This document shows, piece by piece, positions 10,986 to 21,880 of a stretch of 64,000 nucleotides of DNA. The notes beneath the pieces are model-generated. The model saw nothing but the letters and a program-made list of their open reading frames with translations. It made no database searches and was not told where the DNA came from. Every line of letters begins with the position of its first letter. The stretch's first letter is position 1. The stretch is from Dicyema japonicum. Lineage: Eukaryota > Dicyemida > Rhombozoa > Dicyemidae. The position numbers were made by a program, and so were the translations under genes. The stretch lies in the NCBI GenBank assembly GCA_011109175.1, contig RDEW01000047.1, forward strand, positions 253,029 to 317,028, in the 5' to 3' direction.

Positions 10986-12060
10986 ATATTAACTACCCAG
11001 AAACCTATCTGAATTAAAGACAGTCTCACATCTCAGAATTTATCCTTATGCAGTTCATCATTTGCAGATTATCTTTCATGAATGTCAGATATGGTTTCTC
11101 AAGGCATCAAATTCATATTGTGTTGAGACCAAGGGTCATGTGGTCCACAACAAACGACATATACTATTTTCTTCACTCCCTACGACGTGGAAACGACTAT
11201 TAAATTTCTATGACCCATCCGAGCCTGTGCTCCGACGGTGTCTGTGCTATTCATGGCCAAAATGGAAGAGTCCGGATTGGAAAAATTACCTCAAAATCAA
11301 GCCTACTCGCTATTAGGGTCCCACAAGGCTCTCATCTGTCTCCTATCTTATTTAACTTATTTCTACACGATTTACCTACTATCAATGATCAGGACACTGT
11401 CTTTATCTTACGCGGACGACCTGATTATCTCTGCAAGTGATAAATTTCTCTCCAGGACTGTGGCAGTGGTTCAGCCACACCTCAACCAGGTTTGTGACTG
11501 GCTATCCATGAATTTGCTGTCTGTGTCTAGATCCAAGTCTCAGTTCACCCTATTTACTATGGACAGAAGATTTAAAGGTGGACTTGAGATATTCCTCGGA
11601 AACATTCCCATCCCTTACACGCGAATCAAGAAGATCCTTGGAGTGACTTTCGACTCTCTTATGACGTTCTCCAGTCACATGGAGGAAGTGTTAAGCAAGG
11701 GTCTTCGAAAATGGAACGTCTTAAAAGCTATCATAAAGAAGATTCCCTTCCCTCCTACTATTTGTATCAGCAAAGTATATCTGCAAGTCATTGTGCCGAC
11801 AGTTGAATATGCCTGTTCTTCCTAGAGATTCGCTATTCCTTCTACGATGGTCGAGCGTATGAACTCTCTCAGACGGAAGATCATGAGGCATATGCATTCA
11901 GACTTCACATCCATCCCCAGTCTCCTTTCGGAAAAGGCGACGGTGAGAAATGGCCAGGGCTTCCTACGTATGTGTAAGGAGCTAGGAAATCCATTCAGAG
12001 AAAGGGTGGTTCATGCAGAGGAATTCAGATAAGCATTAAAAAGTGCATTCCGATAGAATT
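10986..12060 (+). mobile_element. LINE-A copy: endonuclease tail, RT and C-terminus
   Basis: About 11010-11120 shows 'TSQNLSLCSSSFADYLS', matching the end of the endonuclease in the 57.6-60.6 kb element ('TSPNLTLCSPSLAGFIS'). RT follows: 'GRVRIGKITSKSSLLAIRVPQG' region, 'SPILFNLFLHDLPT', 'YADDLIISASD', 'LNQVCDWLSMNLLS', and the thumb to 'TVEYACSS'. The C-terminal part 'MVERMNSLRRKIMRHMHSD' continues to 12032. Most of the RT between endonuclease and motif B is deleted, and frameshifts occur. This is one of the better RT copies in the window. Confidence 0.85.
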
Positions 12061-12440
12061 CCTTTGCAAAAATAAAAGAAGATACTTCAGGAAAGCAGGA
12101 ACGCTGTTGGTTCACTGGCAGAGCTTCGAAGAGAATACGAAAGATGAAAAAAATGTCTCTGTGTGAAATGAATAGTTGAATCCTTTAGAACGCTGGCCAG
12201 CCATTTAGTAAGGTGGATCCAATGACGCCCTCAGAAATAAGGAAATTTTCAACTAATTATCCACATAATAAAATGTCACGGTAACAATAAACTGACTAAT
12301 CATGTGATGCCAGTACACTCTAGCAGAGACCTTTACTTGGCCGATACTACTCCCTCAACTCCACATAAGCACGTATCGGCTGAATAATTGGATCTTCGTA
12401 GTCACAACGGTACGTTCTTTGGATCTTACGGAGGGCGATG
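12061..12440 (+). mobile_element. LINE-A 3' region and second LINE 3' end
   Basis: 12060-12260 continues the preceding LINE tail. 12291-12400 matches 41485-41590 ('ctctagcaga/ggacct', 'cacgtatcgg'), a repeat that starts with the common 'aactaatcacgtgatcccag' type terminal sequence. Confidence 0.5.
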
Positions 12441-12654
12441 AAAAGAAGCGGGATTACCTAATTAGTCTGAATACTATTACTTATTTATAGGTATTTCCTA
12501 TGGTCCATGTTTTATATTTTACATTTCAAAAATGTAAAAGAATCAGTTTTTCTTCTGTTTTTGTTGCCTGAACTATCAAATATAAGTTCACCTAAAATCA
12601 CGGAGTCAAGATCATGACAAAGCATGTGCAACATGAAAACTTAACAATCTAATT

Positions 12655-12833
12655 AACGTCCCCCATCTTTTTCGATCCGTTGCCATTTTCCGTAGTGTAT
12701 CCTGAGATCTTCATCTAGAATAACCGGCAGTGTTGTCCTCGGCCGGCCGCGGAAACGAGAAGCTTCTAAGACAAAATACTCCTCCATTGCTATGTTGGAG
12801 GGGTCCCCATATCGTGGCGGAGTATGTGTCCAA
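12655..12833 (-). mobile_element. LINE-B C-terminal fragment
   Basis: Minus strand reads 'FGHILRHDMGTPPT', 'AMEEYFVLEASRFRGRPR' and 'TTLPVILDEDLRIHYGKW', the same order as the LINE-B C-terminus at 25070-25370. It is truncated on both sides and abuts the UBE2A promoter duplication. Confidence 0.7.
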
Positions 12834-13160
12834 AGTAGTTAATAAAGTTTTTATTATTGAAATCCCTCCAATAAGAATTATATAGTTAATTAATTCTTGT
12901 TATAACATTAGTTTTAATTATTAAATATTTAATAATTACATAGTTTGTAGTTGTGATGAACCCTTCAATGCGTAGATTAATAAGAGACTTAACATCCAAA
13001 GTAGTTAATAAAGTTTTTATTATTGAAATCCCTCCAATAAGAATTATATAGTTAATTAATTCTTGTTATAACATTAGTTTTAATTATTAAATATTTAATA
13101 ATTACATAGTTTGTAGTTGTGATGAACCCTTCAATGCGTAGATTAATAAGAGACTTAACA
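12829..13160. repeat. 166-bp tandem duplication including UBE2A exon 1
   Basis: 12829-12994 and 12995-13160 are direct copies with no N between them. Each contains an AT-rich leader and the first-exon coding sequence of the E2 gene (ATG at 12956 and 13122). Only the second copy is followed by the intron and the rest of the gene. Confidence 0.9.
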
Positions 13161-13680
13161 AAGTAATAACTGACTTTATATTACTAGAATGGAGAATGAG
13201 GATAAATATGGGCTTAGTGCGACACCTACAGACGAAGACTTTTACGTTTGGGATGCTGTGATAGTGGGGTATTATAATATCTTAATAAAAGACCTGAGGA
13301 CACCCCATATGCGAATGGAATATTCAAATTGAAGATGAACTTTACGCCGGAATACCCAAATAAGCCTCCAATTGTTAAGTTTGTTACTAAAATGTTTCAC
13401 CCTAATAGTATTTATATTTAAAATTGTAGTTTATGCTAGTGGACATATTTGTTTAGACATACTAAATGAGAAATGGAGTCCTTCATATGACGTTGGTTCT
13501 ATTTTAGCATCTATTCAATCACTCTTGGATGACCCATTTATTCAAAGTGCTGCTAACTTCCAGGCTGCTACTCTTTATACTAAAAATAAGAGAGAATATG
13601 ATAGGAAAGTTATGGATCTTATTGAAGCTAATGCTATGAGTGTTTCTGAGTTGGATAATAATGACCAACAAACTGACTAG
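13122..13680 (+). CDS. UBE2A: Ubiquitin-conjugating enzyme E2 A/B-like (Rad6)
   Basis: The E2 that, with Rad18- or Bre1-type E3 ligases, ubiquitinates PCNA and histone H2B. Four exons (13122-13162, 13188-13268, 13292-13407, 13430-13680) give 162 residues, slightly longer than the usual 152. The N-terminus '[12 protein letters not shown]' matches the Rad6 helix. '[14 protein letters not shown]', '[13 protein letters not shown]' and the 'KMFHPN' motif follow, and the catalytic Cys lies in 'GHICLDIL'. '[18 protein letters not shown]' is typical of this subfamily. The three introns are 25, 23 and 22 nt. The acidic C-terminal tail ends '[10 protein letters not shown]'. A duplicate of exon 1 lies just upstream. 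Confidence 0.94.
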
Positions 13681-14510
13681 TCTTTTTAATAATATTATTA
13701 CAAGCAACCAATTTACTTCTTAATCATTTCACCCTTCATATGGCTAGCTAGGCTGGGAAATCATCACATATTTGTGTTATATCATCGCGGGTACGAGGGA
13801 GGAGCACCGGGAAAGAATGAGGATTTTGGCGGAGCGCATCGGGATCACGTGATAGTTAGTTTTGGATTTACCGTGGTCTTAGATGTTAAATAATAAATAT
13901 ACGTACCTTTTCCAATATGTAACCTCGCTCGAATTCGATTTTCCACAATAAAGAAGATAATGTGATGGCCGTAGTATTAGTAGCTGTGTTTTCTTTGATT
14001 TAACATAATCCTACTTTTCTCAGACAATATCTCAATTCTTATAAAGTCTCGGAGGAATTGGAGAAGCATCCACTCATTTTTATGGGTAATGATACAAGTC
14101 CATTTCTTGTCAGGTAAAGTCTTTGAGGCTTCAGTTAAATTCTATAGTGTACTAGGATCCCGCGAACGTTTTTGGTAGTTATGTCTATTACTTTGAACGA
14201 GTTACCAGAGTTCAATCAACGTTTTGTTTTTTCTATCCTCTAACATTCCAAGGTATCGATATCTACTCCATCAAGTAAACTATCTTCATATTCCTGCACA
14301 GACTTTTAATATGTCCGCTAAGGATACAGCTATGTCATTGTGGTCCTCAATTGTTGGCATGTCGTGTATTCAAGAGGGGATCTTTGTGGATCCTTACTGG
14401 AAAGTGTGATCTTGAATTTGTTTCAGAATGGAACGGTAGGAAGACGGATCATCCTTCGATCATTGAGTTCTTCCAACTACTATGAAGTGTGTGGGTATTG
14501 ATAGAAACGT
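13681..14510. other. Unassigned region with gene-like open stretches
   Basis: Plus-strand stretch 14023-14113 reads 'LNSYKVSEELEKHPLIFMGN' with good coding character, followed by a possible donor 'ggtaaag'. Further open stretches occur at 14160-14240 and 14290-14400 ('NMSAKDTAMSLWSS'). I could not join them with short introns into a recognised protein. It may be a diverged host gene, a pseudogene or element sequence. Confidence 0.3.
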
Positions 14511-14514
14511 TATA

Positions 14515-15055
14515 TAAATTTATTAACACGACGAGACCTTAGGAGCTTAAGTTGTATAACAAAGACACCGTCAGGACTACAGGCCGAGGTTGCACACAAT
14601 GATTTAGTGGACTTACATCATGCCGATTAAAAAAATAGTTTCATTGGTTATTCACGAGTTTGCACATATTGTGAAGGACTAATAGTAATTATTCCGTTCT
14701 CCTTGTTCTTCAGGTCTTTACCCTCTTCAACATATGTCAGAAATTATAAAGGTGTCCAAACAGGCGACTTCATTCTTCGAATAATTTTTGAATTTTTCAA
14801 AAAAGCCGGTGAACGCAGATACGTCTTCATAGACATTCTAGTTTTTATGACTTGAGAAATCATATCGGATACTACATGAGATATAGTCTGCTAAAAATGA
14901 AATATCAAAAAAGCTGTTCCGCATTCCAGATGCAACATGGAAAGAATGAAAATATTACAAAGCGACCCCATTGAGTAAAGTAGAGAATATCAATGGTTAT
15001 TTTTTGTGTGCATGACCACCACAGGTTAGGAAACCCTGAGATCTTTCGTATTTTA
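14515..15055 (-). mobile_element. Eroded LINE-A RT fragment
   Basis: Minus strand at 14540-14620 gives 'CSPDGVFVIQLKLL', comparable to the 'CGPDKVSSIHLKHL' block of the 57.6-60.6 kb element. The rest to 15055 has no clear domain. Confidence 0.35.
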
Positions 15056-15059
15056 TATT

Positions 15060-15905
15060 ATTATTTTAAAACCCCAAGACCACCAAGAAAGAAAGTATTA
15101 ACTCACTAATTAAGTAATCTCAGCCTCCAACATCTCTCGAATGCTCCCCCAGTGATTCAACTACATTCCGGAAGTGTCTTCTTTTATATTTACAGAGGAA
15201 TTCTATCCAAGTGAACTTTTTTATTGCCTATCTAAATTCCTCTGCATGGGCCACCTCTTTCCATGATGGGTTTCATAGCTCATTGCAGATACGTAGGAAA
15301 CCCTGTCCATTTCTCAACGTCTCCACCTCTGAAAGAATACTAGGGATGGATATGGTATCTAATTGCATATGCCGCATGATCTTCCCCCTGAGAGTTCATA
15401 CGCTATACCCTCGAAGAGGGAAGAACTATCGATAGATACCAGAGCCATCCGTAACTGCGTCTTCATGTTAAAGCTGTCTGTGATGAACTGGGAGACAAAA
15501 TTTAAATGCGTCGTTGTAGAACGGCCTGCTCTGAAGCCATGTTGAACATCGAAAAATTATAGAACAGGGGAGATTAACATTAATAAAAGCTTCTCCAAGA
15601 CTTTTGACAAGACGCAAGTTATGGAGATAGGTAAGAGGATAGAATATCTTGATTTTCTATGCTTGAGAATTGGTTTAATCAGGGAATTTTTTATATATTT
15701 GGTATTGCATGCGAATTGATTGTATAACCTCTATGTATAGCACTAACACCGTCAGGGCCACAGGCTCGAGTAAGGCGTAGAAAAATGATATTCTTGTCTT
15801 AATCATAGGGAGTGAAGAAGGCAGTATATGGAGGGGCGTGCTTTCTGCTGTTCGGGGAGAGTGTATGATAATGATGTCTCTTAAACTTAAAAATCGTGAC
15901 AAAAT
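15060..15905 (-). mobile_element. LINE-A copy, internally deleted, with 3' end
   Basis: Minus strand holds 'ACGPDGVSAIH' near 15760 (RT start), then collapsed RT and C-terminal sequence ('KWTGFPTYLQ', 'PIMERGGPCRG' region, equivalent to 'GSGFLRVCEEDGNPLR'). It ends in the shared terminal sequence (plus text 'aaaccccaagaccacc', then 'aagaaagaaagt') at 15068-15100. Most of the RT is deleted. Confidence 0.6.
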
Positions 15906-15914
15906 AAATTATTT

Positions 15915-16090
15915 ATTTAATAACCCCAAAAAAAAACACCAAGTAAGAAGGAGTAAACCAACTAATTAAGTGATCCCGGTACGCCTCAACAGGATCGAGA
16001 AGTTTTTCCTATGTTCCTGAATAGACGACGGCTTTCCTGAATACCCACGGCTTTCCTGAATAGACGACGATCAGCTTTCACAAAATAAAT
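15915..16090 (-). mobile_element. Second LINE-A 3' end with short tandem repeat
   Basis: Plus text 'ttatttaataaccccaaaa' and 'aactaattaagtgatcccgg' matches other LINE-A ends. At 16015-16075 a 20-25 bp unit containing 'cggctttcctgaata' is present three times. Confidence 0.6.
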
Positions 16091-16139
16091 TATATTGTCA
16101 TACATGAGAATAAATAAAAGATCAAATAATATTGAAGTG

Positions 16140-17315
16140 TATTATTATTTTATTTACTAAACAATAAATAAAAAGTCACTTACTTCCATGTCCAATCGCT
16201 CCTTTGCTGTCAACAAAAGTCTGTACCACAGCTAATATCACTTCGCTTGTCAGGAATTTCTTTTCAATGCTGATGAAAGATGAACGTGACTGATTTGACA
16301 TTCAAGACCTTTAATATGTGTTTATCTGTTTTAACTTTGAAAAATAACCTTCACGACAATAATTTGAGTAGCCAACTAATAAATGATATGCAATTCACAA
16401 AGTTAGAAAAACATCCAAGCCTGCTCAACTAATGAAGTATGAAAATCCTTCGCAGTTATGTTTCTACTCGGAAAAGACAGTCAACGATTTCTTACTAGAG
16501 AGAAGATTAATTCACGTCAGTCACAAAAAGGTTAGCAAAATTCTGACCAGTGTCGTTTCAAGGTTTTCAAATGTTGTTTGTTTCAATTGAATTCAGCTTT
16601 ACCAAGAATGAAAACTTGTCAACGAGCCTACAAATTTGTCATGACGTTCAGAAAGTTCGGCCTTCAGTCTGTTTGCGAATTTATTCATTATTCTTGTTAA
16701 TTCATCAACTTAGGTCTTCGTCTTTTGTTCTCTCTCCAGGCATAATTTTCTTTCGCCTGACTCTTGCAAGGGGTACAATCCACTTCTAAAAGTATTCTTA
16801 TGCCGACCCGACTGCACTCAATGATGTATTCAGATTTAAGGTCAATGATTCTACTGAAGCCATCAAGGTCATCGCTTGCCCCAATTAAATCAATCTTGGG
16901 ATTTTGTAAACGTTTGTCTGTACCAATGACAGAATAGGGAACCGAAAATTAAAAAAAGATAACGTAAATAGCTTAAAGGGGGAAAACAACATCAACAATA
17001 AGTCGCCATTTCTTTTTTTCACTCAAAATATGCTCCTGGTGTTTTTAATCAATCGTGCATGATTTTTCAAATTTTCCTGCAAAATCCAAATATTCACGCA
17101 TTTCTGTGATCAGATTTCTTTCATCTTTATAAATACACACAAGAAATCAGAACAGAAGATTGCAGCAAGGAGAAATAACCGCAGGTTATGCTGTACAAGC
17201 GTGATATCGTCGTCATAAAAGGAGAAACTCACTGACTGAGCTTCATTATGAATAGCGATAAGGGAATTCACGGCGAAGTTACAATCTGTATTAGAGAACA
17301 CCAGGGTCCAAATAA
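16140..17315 (-). mobile_element. Possible eroded hAT-type transposase
   Basis: Minus strand has scattered open stretches. At about 16340-16200, 'CREGYFSKLKQINTY' and 'SIEKKFLTSEVILAVVQT' resemble the C-terminal dimerisation block of hAT transposases ('C..GFS.L...K...'). Open stretches at 16840-16920 and 17110-17300 have no clear match. No terminal inverted repeats were found, so the assignment is weak. Confidence 0.3.
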
Positions 17316-17319
17316 AGGT

Positions 17320-17600
17320 AGACAGTGTCGGTGCTAGTCAAGCAAAATAAACCGGACATTGTGGTACACGATAAGGAGTCTGGCCAAGTTCTCATCATAG
17401 AAGTTTAGATTACGTCTCAAGTCCGTTTGCAGACTGTGGAGGTGGAGAAAAAAATAAGTATGACTTGCTTACAAACGAAATGAGGAAGATGCTTAGTTGT
17501 AGGGTCCTCGTTATTCCAACAGTAATGACGTGAGGTAGATAGGAAAAAAAAATAACAAAGTACCACAAGAGTTATCTAAAACAGTTGGGGGTAGATAGGA
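17320..17600 (+). mobile_element. LINE-E endonuclease module fragment
   Basis: Plus strand reads 'KQNKPDIVVHDKESGQVLII' followed by 'KYDLLTNEMRKMLSCRVLVI', matching the KP[DE]I..DK and downstream helix blocks of the modules at 3613-4160 and 22641-23190. It is interrupted by stops. Confidence 0.6.
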
Positions 17601-17689
17601 AATTCAGGCCTATCCACTACATTAAAACGGACTTTAGAGAGCCTGTCACTGAAGTATAGCAGGCAGAGCCCGGAGATGCCATATGGGCA

Positions 17690-17935
17690 GAGGGTTCAAT
17701 TGGACAAGGCGCTCTCAGAGTTGTTTTATCAACCAGAATCGAACCTGCTTAAGGAGGCTGGCGAACAGGCAGGCGAGGAAGGTTGTGATTATTAAATATT
17801 AACTTTTTAATAATAATAATAATAAAGCCTTTTCACGAGAGCCATAGTATTTTATAGCTCCGCATAGGCAGGACACACACTTTATTTAAGTAAAGAACAG
17901 TTAATTTTAACTAACTTTTTATTGTTGGTTAAATA
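17690..17935 (-). repeat. SINE 3' tail and tRNA-like segment
   Basis: 17824-17935 (plus text 'ccttttcacgagagccat' and 'agctccgcataggcagga') is the same 3' domain as in the SINE at 20944-21246. Immediately to the left, the minus strand at about 17740 contains 'caggttcgattctgg', resembling a tRNA B box, which may be a separate truncated copy. Confidence 0.55.
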
Positions 17936-18065
17936 AAGTTTAATTTTCAAAAGTAAATATTAAAATTATTAATTTATAATTAAAGTAACTAAGAAACAAC
18001 AATTAATGAAGACTTTGGAACATGACAATTGTAATAATTTTAATAAGTTTATAGCATTTTCATTT

Positions 18066-18493
18066 CCATCGAGTCGTTACATTGACAAAATTTCAGTATC
18101 TAGAACAATGGTAAACCACATTAGACGAGTAGAAAGAGCTAAATGTAAATATATTAGTTATTTTAGCAACAATTGACAATAAAATCCCCCAAAGTTTTTT
18201 CTTAAGTAAAATATAATTAATTTTAGCCCAAATGAGAAGGAACACGACTCCTTTTCTACTAAGAAACAGCATCAACCCANCCATCGAGTCGTTACATTGA
18301 CAAAATTTCAGTATCTAGAACAATGGTAAACCACATTAGACGAGTAGAAAGAGCTAAATGTAAATATATTAGTTATTTTAGCAACAATTGACAATAAAAT
18401 CCCCCAAAGTTTTTTCTTAAGTAAAATATAATTAATTTTAGCTCAAATGAGAAGGAACACGACTCCTTTTCTACTAAGAAACAGCATCAACCC
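18066..18493. repeat. Duplication around the single N at 18280
   Basis: 18066-18279 and 18281-18493 are almost identical copies beginning 'ccatcgagtcgttacattg' and ending 'cagcatcaaccca'. They meet at the N. The minus-strand open frame across it (18093-18284) exists only because of the N. Confidence 0.9.
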
Positions 18494-18680
18494 ACAACAT
18501 GTATTATTTTTTAATAAAATAGAATATTTTAGATGATTATGTCTCTGAAATATCTTCAGGTTTGTTTTAATTTTTTATTTAAGATTTTCATTATCAGAAT
18601 TCAAGAATAAACAATATTATAGGGAAAAGAGGGTTAAGTAGTGGTTAAATTGATTTTAAATTAACGCAGCTCTTTCTGTG

Positions 18681-19472
18681 ATGTCACTTAGAACGATAGA
18701 AAAACCCGCTGATATCATTGAGAGATATCCAGGATCTTTTATAGAGGGTAGGCCATTTCATCCGCGAATCAAAAAGACTAACGCAGTATCCAAACTAATT
18801 TCCCACAAGTTGTTTGATAATTTATTTGAGATCATATTGCTCAGGGAAATCTTCTAAAGCAAAGAACTCTTACAAGTTACCACCAAAAGTTGAATGTGAA
18901 AGAATACCAAGTCCTACTTCATCTGAGTCTACAGTCTACAAAGAGTCAATTAAAACTAAAAGTGATTACAAGTTTGTAGGAAAGTGATTAAAGTGGTGAG
19001 GAATTCATCTGAGTCTACAGTCTACAAAGAGTCTATTAAAACTAAAAGTGATTACAAGTTTGTAGGAAAGTGATTAAAGTGGTGAGGAATATACACAATT
19101 TCTTGTATTGGTGTCTGACGAAATACTTAAAAAAGGAATATTCACTAACAAGTCATTTATTGGGATAGTTGTAGGGCAATCACAGAAATATGTGATAAAC
19201 ATGTCCAACACAACAAACATCGACTTTCAGAGGCAATTCTTAATTGGTAAGAAAGTAGGACAAAATGAATATACATCTTTCAAAACTTAGGAAAAAATTA
19301 GGAATTCTGGATCAGACTGGATTATGTACAGAACCTGAATCTTCCACTGATTCGACAAAGTTATTAAAATTATTTTTTTAGTGAATTAACGAATGGTTCA
19401 AGTCAAGGAGATAAGAGAGAACCTAATATTAAGGAAAGAAGTAGAAGAAGGACATTTGAAATTGATTTATAG
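18681..19472 (+). CDS. SPATA7-like ciliary protein (tentative)
   Basis: SPATA7 is a ciliary transition-zone protein. From ATG 18681 ('MSLRTIEKPADIIERYPGSF') the frame runs to a 22-nt intron, then to 'SYCSGKSSKAKNSYKLPP'. A second 22-nt intron (in its second copy at about 19061-19082) follows, then 'GEEYTQFLVLVSDEILKKG' and 'IFTNKSF', which resembles the 'DEILKLGLFSNRFLE' region of SPATA7. The N-terminal 'RYPGSFIEGRPFHPR' is also compatible with SPATA7. Another likely intron ends near 19303, and a 22-nt intron lies at 19362-19383. The predicted length, about 220-240 residues, is far below vertebrate SPATA7 (about 600). An 86-bp tandem duplication lies inside. The gene model is well supported; the name is not certain. 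Confidence 0.5.
18918..19089. repeat. 86-bp tandem duplication across an exon-intron junction
   Basis: 18918-19003 and 19004-19089 differ at one base. The unit holds the end of one exon, the 22-nt intron and the first bases of the next exon of the SPATA7-like gene. Only one copy can be used in a coherent transcript. Confidence 0.88.
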
Positions 19473-20139
19473 CATTAATTTTTAAATTCCTAGGGATATA
19501 AAAATATTAATTTACAAATTTATCTACTCTTGTAATCCTGCATAAAATATGATCCCCCTATACAACTATTGTAATGGAAAAACTAATTCTTACAAGAAAT
19601 TCAGTGAATTTAATGGCCATCTCACATAAAATTAATATTTGTCTCCCCCTTTGCCTGCAATTTATTATATTTAATAATTAGTATAGTTAGTATTGAATGA
19701 AATTAAAAATTACAAAGTCCACAGAAACTAGTCTCGTGATCCCAACACCAGTCTCATGACCTGTCTCCTTTGAGCCCACAAAAATCGTATATCTATAATT
19801 GTGTTTGTAGCACACCCTTCGGATATTACGGATTAGTAACTCCATGGGCATTGGAAAGGAGACTTTTCCAGCTCCCTAACTTTGAATGCCCTTTCTGGCT
19901 AGCTTAGATCTTCAAGGCATTTGTCCAGGAAATATAGACCCCATGATAAGTAAGAAATGCATGGCCCAGTGTACTCCTTGTAGGTAGTAGGATGATTTCA
20001 GATCTTTCATTATTCCGAGAGTCATTTCAGTTCATTAGTACTTTTTTCTTATTTTGTTACCATATTCTCAACATGAGACGAGAAACACATATTATTAAAG
20101 CAACATAGGAAAAAACCATAATGGTTATAGTTTCACCCG
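19473..20139. other. Spacer with no recognised gene
   Basis: AT-rich to about 19690, then more balanced sequence with stops in all frames. It may be decayed LINE untranslated sequence, but nothing aligns convincingly with other copies in the window. Confidence 0.4.
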
Positions 20140-20345
20140 TGCGGTGTTAGAAACTATCAGACTAACTAAGTGACTCCACCTTCCGCAGTCATGCGCAACC
20201 TCTCTCAAGTCATCCAGATGTTCTCCGCATTTCATTTTTCTTTTGTCATACTTGAGATCAGTATCGAGTATCACATGTAGTTTGATTCATGGGTGTCAAC
20301 AGAAACGTGATTCAGTCTCAACGAATTACTCCTCCATTGCTACAT
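20140..20345 (-). mobile_element. LINE-B C-terminal fragment
   Basis: Minus strand gives 'SANVAMEE' then 'VILDTDLKYDKRKMKCGEHL' and 'DDLREVAHDCGRW', matching the LINE-B C-terminus at 12655-12833 and 25070-25370. Confidence 0.6.
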
Positions 20346-20943
20346 TAGCTGATGTATCCATTTCCAATCTCATTATTATATGTCCGCCTCCATCTCAGTG
20401 ATCTCGACCCTCACGGACTAGTGGCACAAACATTATATAAAGCTTTCTTGCTTATTATCATGGCCAATTCAAACCGAACATTATCCTCAGCTTCCTTCGA
20501 TGAAAGGAGTCTATCCTCTGTTCCTCAACCTTGGATGAATTATATAGGACAGGTTTCATTCACTATTGTATATCCACTGCCTGCCAAATAACACTCTAAG
20601 CTGTTTTCTGTGAAACGTATCGAAAGCCATCGATTCCGCAATCGAACAGTCCCAAGTACCATCATTGTATGTGAGTATTGGTTTCACAAATCATTAACCT
20701 TAGATTAACATCAAGTTTCTTCAGTCATCCCTTTTTGAGTTTTTGCATTGCTACTCATGCAAGTGTTTTACTTTTGATGTCTTCTATGTTTCCCAGTAGG
20801 AATCCAAGCTTATTAACATGTCGGCAACGTTCATCACAGATGTTTTCTATTCTTTTGATTTTGGTTTGTCTTGACTTACGATTAGGAACCATTCATCCAA
20901 ATTGTCCGATGCATTTTTCAGTGGATGTGAGAGACCTTTTTTT
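20346..20943 (-). mobile_element. Eroded LINE sequence
   Basis: Open frames on both strands lack clear motifs. Position between a LINE-B C-terminus and a SINE suggests decayed LINE-B, but support is thin. Confidence 0.3.
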
Positions 20944-21246
20944 AACAGCCTTTTCACGAGAGCCATGATATTAATAGCTCCGCATAGGCAGGATACACAC
21001 TTTATTTATGTAAAGAACAGTTAATTTTAACTAATCGTAAAACCAAGGAATGATCATCACTTCTATTTTTGTGTGTGGGTCCTTTCTAGACAATCCAGTT
21101 CCCCAGTGAGTATCCACTGATGACGGCGTCACTCGTCAAACCCTTTTGGCATCGTAGATGCGTGGAACCTTCAACCAAGTGAACAGCAGCGAGAATCGAA
21201 CCCGTAACCTAACTCACTTTAGTTCGACACCTAACCACTATGCCAT
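20944..21246 (-). repeat. tRNA-derived SINE, most complete copy
   Basis: On the minus strand from 21246 the sequence begins 'cgaatggcatagtggttagg' (A-box-like TGGCATAGTGG) and continues to 'acgggttcgattctcgctg' (B-box-like GGTTCGATTC) about 40 bases on. It then has a central domain ('tttgacgagtgacgccgtca', 'cagtggatactcactgggga') and a tail ending 'atggctctcgtgaaaaggct' near 20944. The A and B box spacing fits an RNA polymerase III internal promoter. Other copies or parts lie at 17824-17935, 30570-30850, 48648-48720 and 49690-49850. Confidence 0.75.
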
Positions 21247-21880
21247 TCGGTGAGAGACCCTCTGTATCTTCAAATATGAAATCCACATCATCTGCGTACA
21301 CGAATTCCTCCATCTTTTCCTTTGTAACACGTTCTTAGCCTTAGTGTAGCTTCGAGATATTTCACAAATAGTAAGGGAGAGAATCTTACTGGAGTGCCGA
21401 TTGTAGTTCTCAAAGGTCTGGATATAGTTATTCCAATCCTTACTAGATAACAGTACTCGAATAATCCTTTGCAATGATTGGTCCACAAATTGTTGTAGGA
21501 TATCCATTAGCTAGTATCCGCTCACTGTCGAATGCTCTTGATAGGATGTTCATGGCATTTTTATATCTTTGAGGTGTTGCACACCGCCACCTATGGCTCC
21601 ACAGAATTTCCGCTGTCGACATTCCTTCACGAAATCCGCTAAACATTCCATTAAATAATGTCGAAATTGTTTTGAAGAGACATGTAGGTCCATATTTCAG
21701 CAGTTCCGAGGAGATACTATCTGGTCCAGCGGTCCTGTAATTCTTTAGCTTGTTGCACGTACTCTGAATTTTTTTTGTAATAATTGTTTCCAGCATTCGC
21801 GGTTTTCCGATAAAAGGAGTCAGTCCATGACCGTTCTCATTGAGCAGTCGTTCAAAATGAGAAGCAATCAATTTTATTTA
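21247..21880 (-). mobile_element. LINE-B reverse transcriptase fragment
   Basis: Minus strand gives 'FERLLNENGHGLTPF', 'AGPDSISSELLKYGP' and, in shifted frames, 'IRVLLSSKDWN', 'IGTPVRFSPLLFVKYLEATL'. These match the RT start, motif B ('GTPQGDSLSSILFIIYLEAAL') and flanks of the copy at 23740-24720. Frameshifted and missing the catalytic box. Confidence 0.7.

Noticed and set aside
18093-18284. Minus-strand 63-codon frame
   Set aside because: It crosses the N at 18280 and lies in a duplicated AT-rich block without similarity to any family.
20944-21246. Functional tRNA gene
   Set aside because: A and B boxes are present but the acceptor stem does not pair and there is a long 3' extension shared with other copies, so a SINE fits better.
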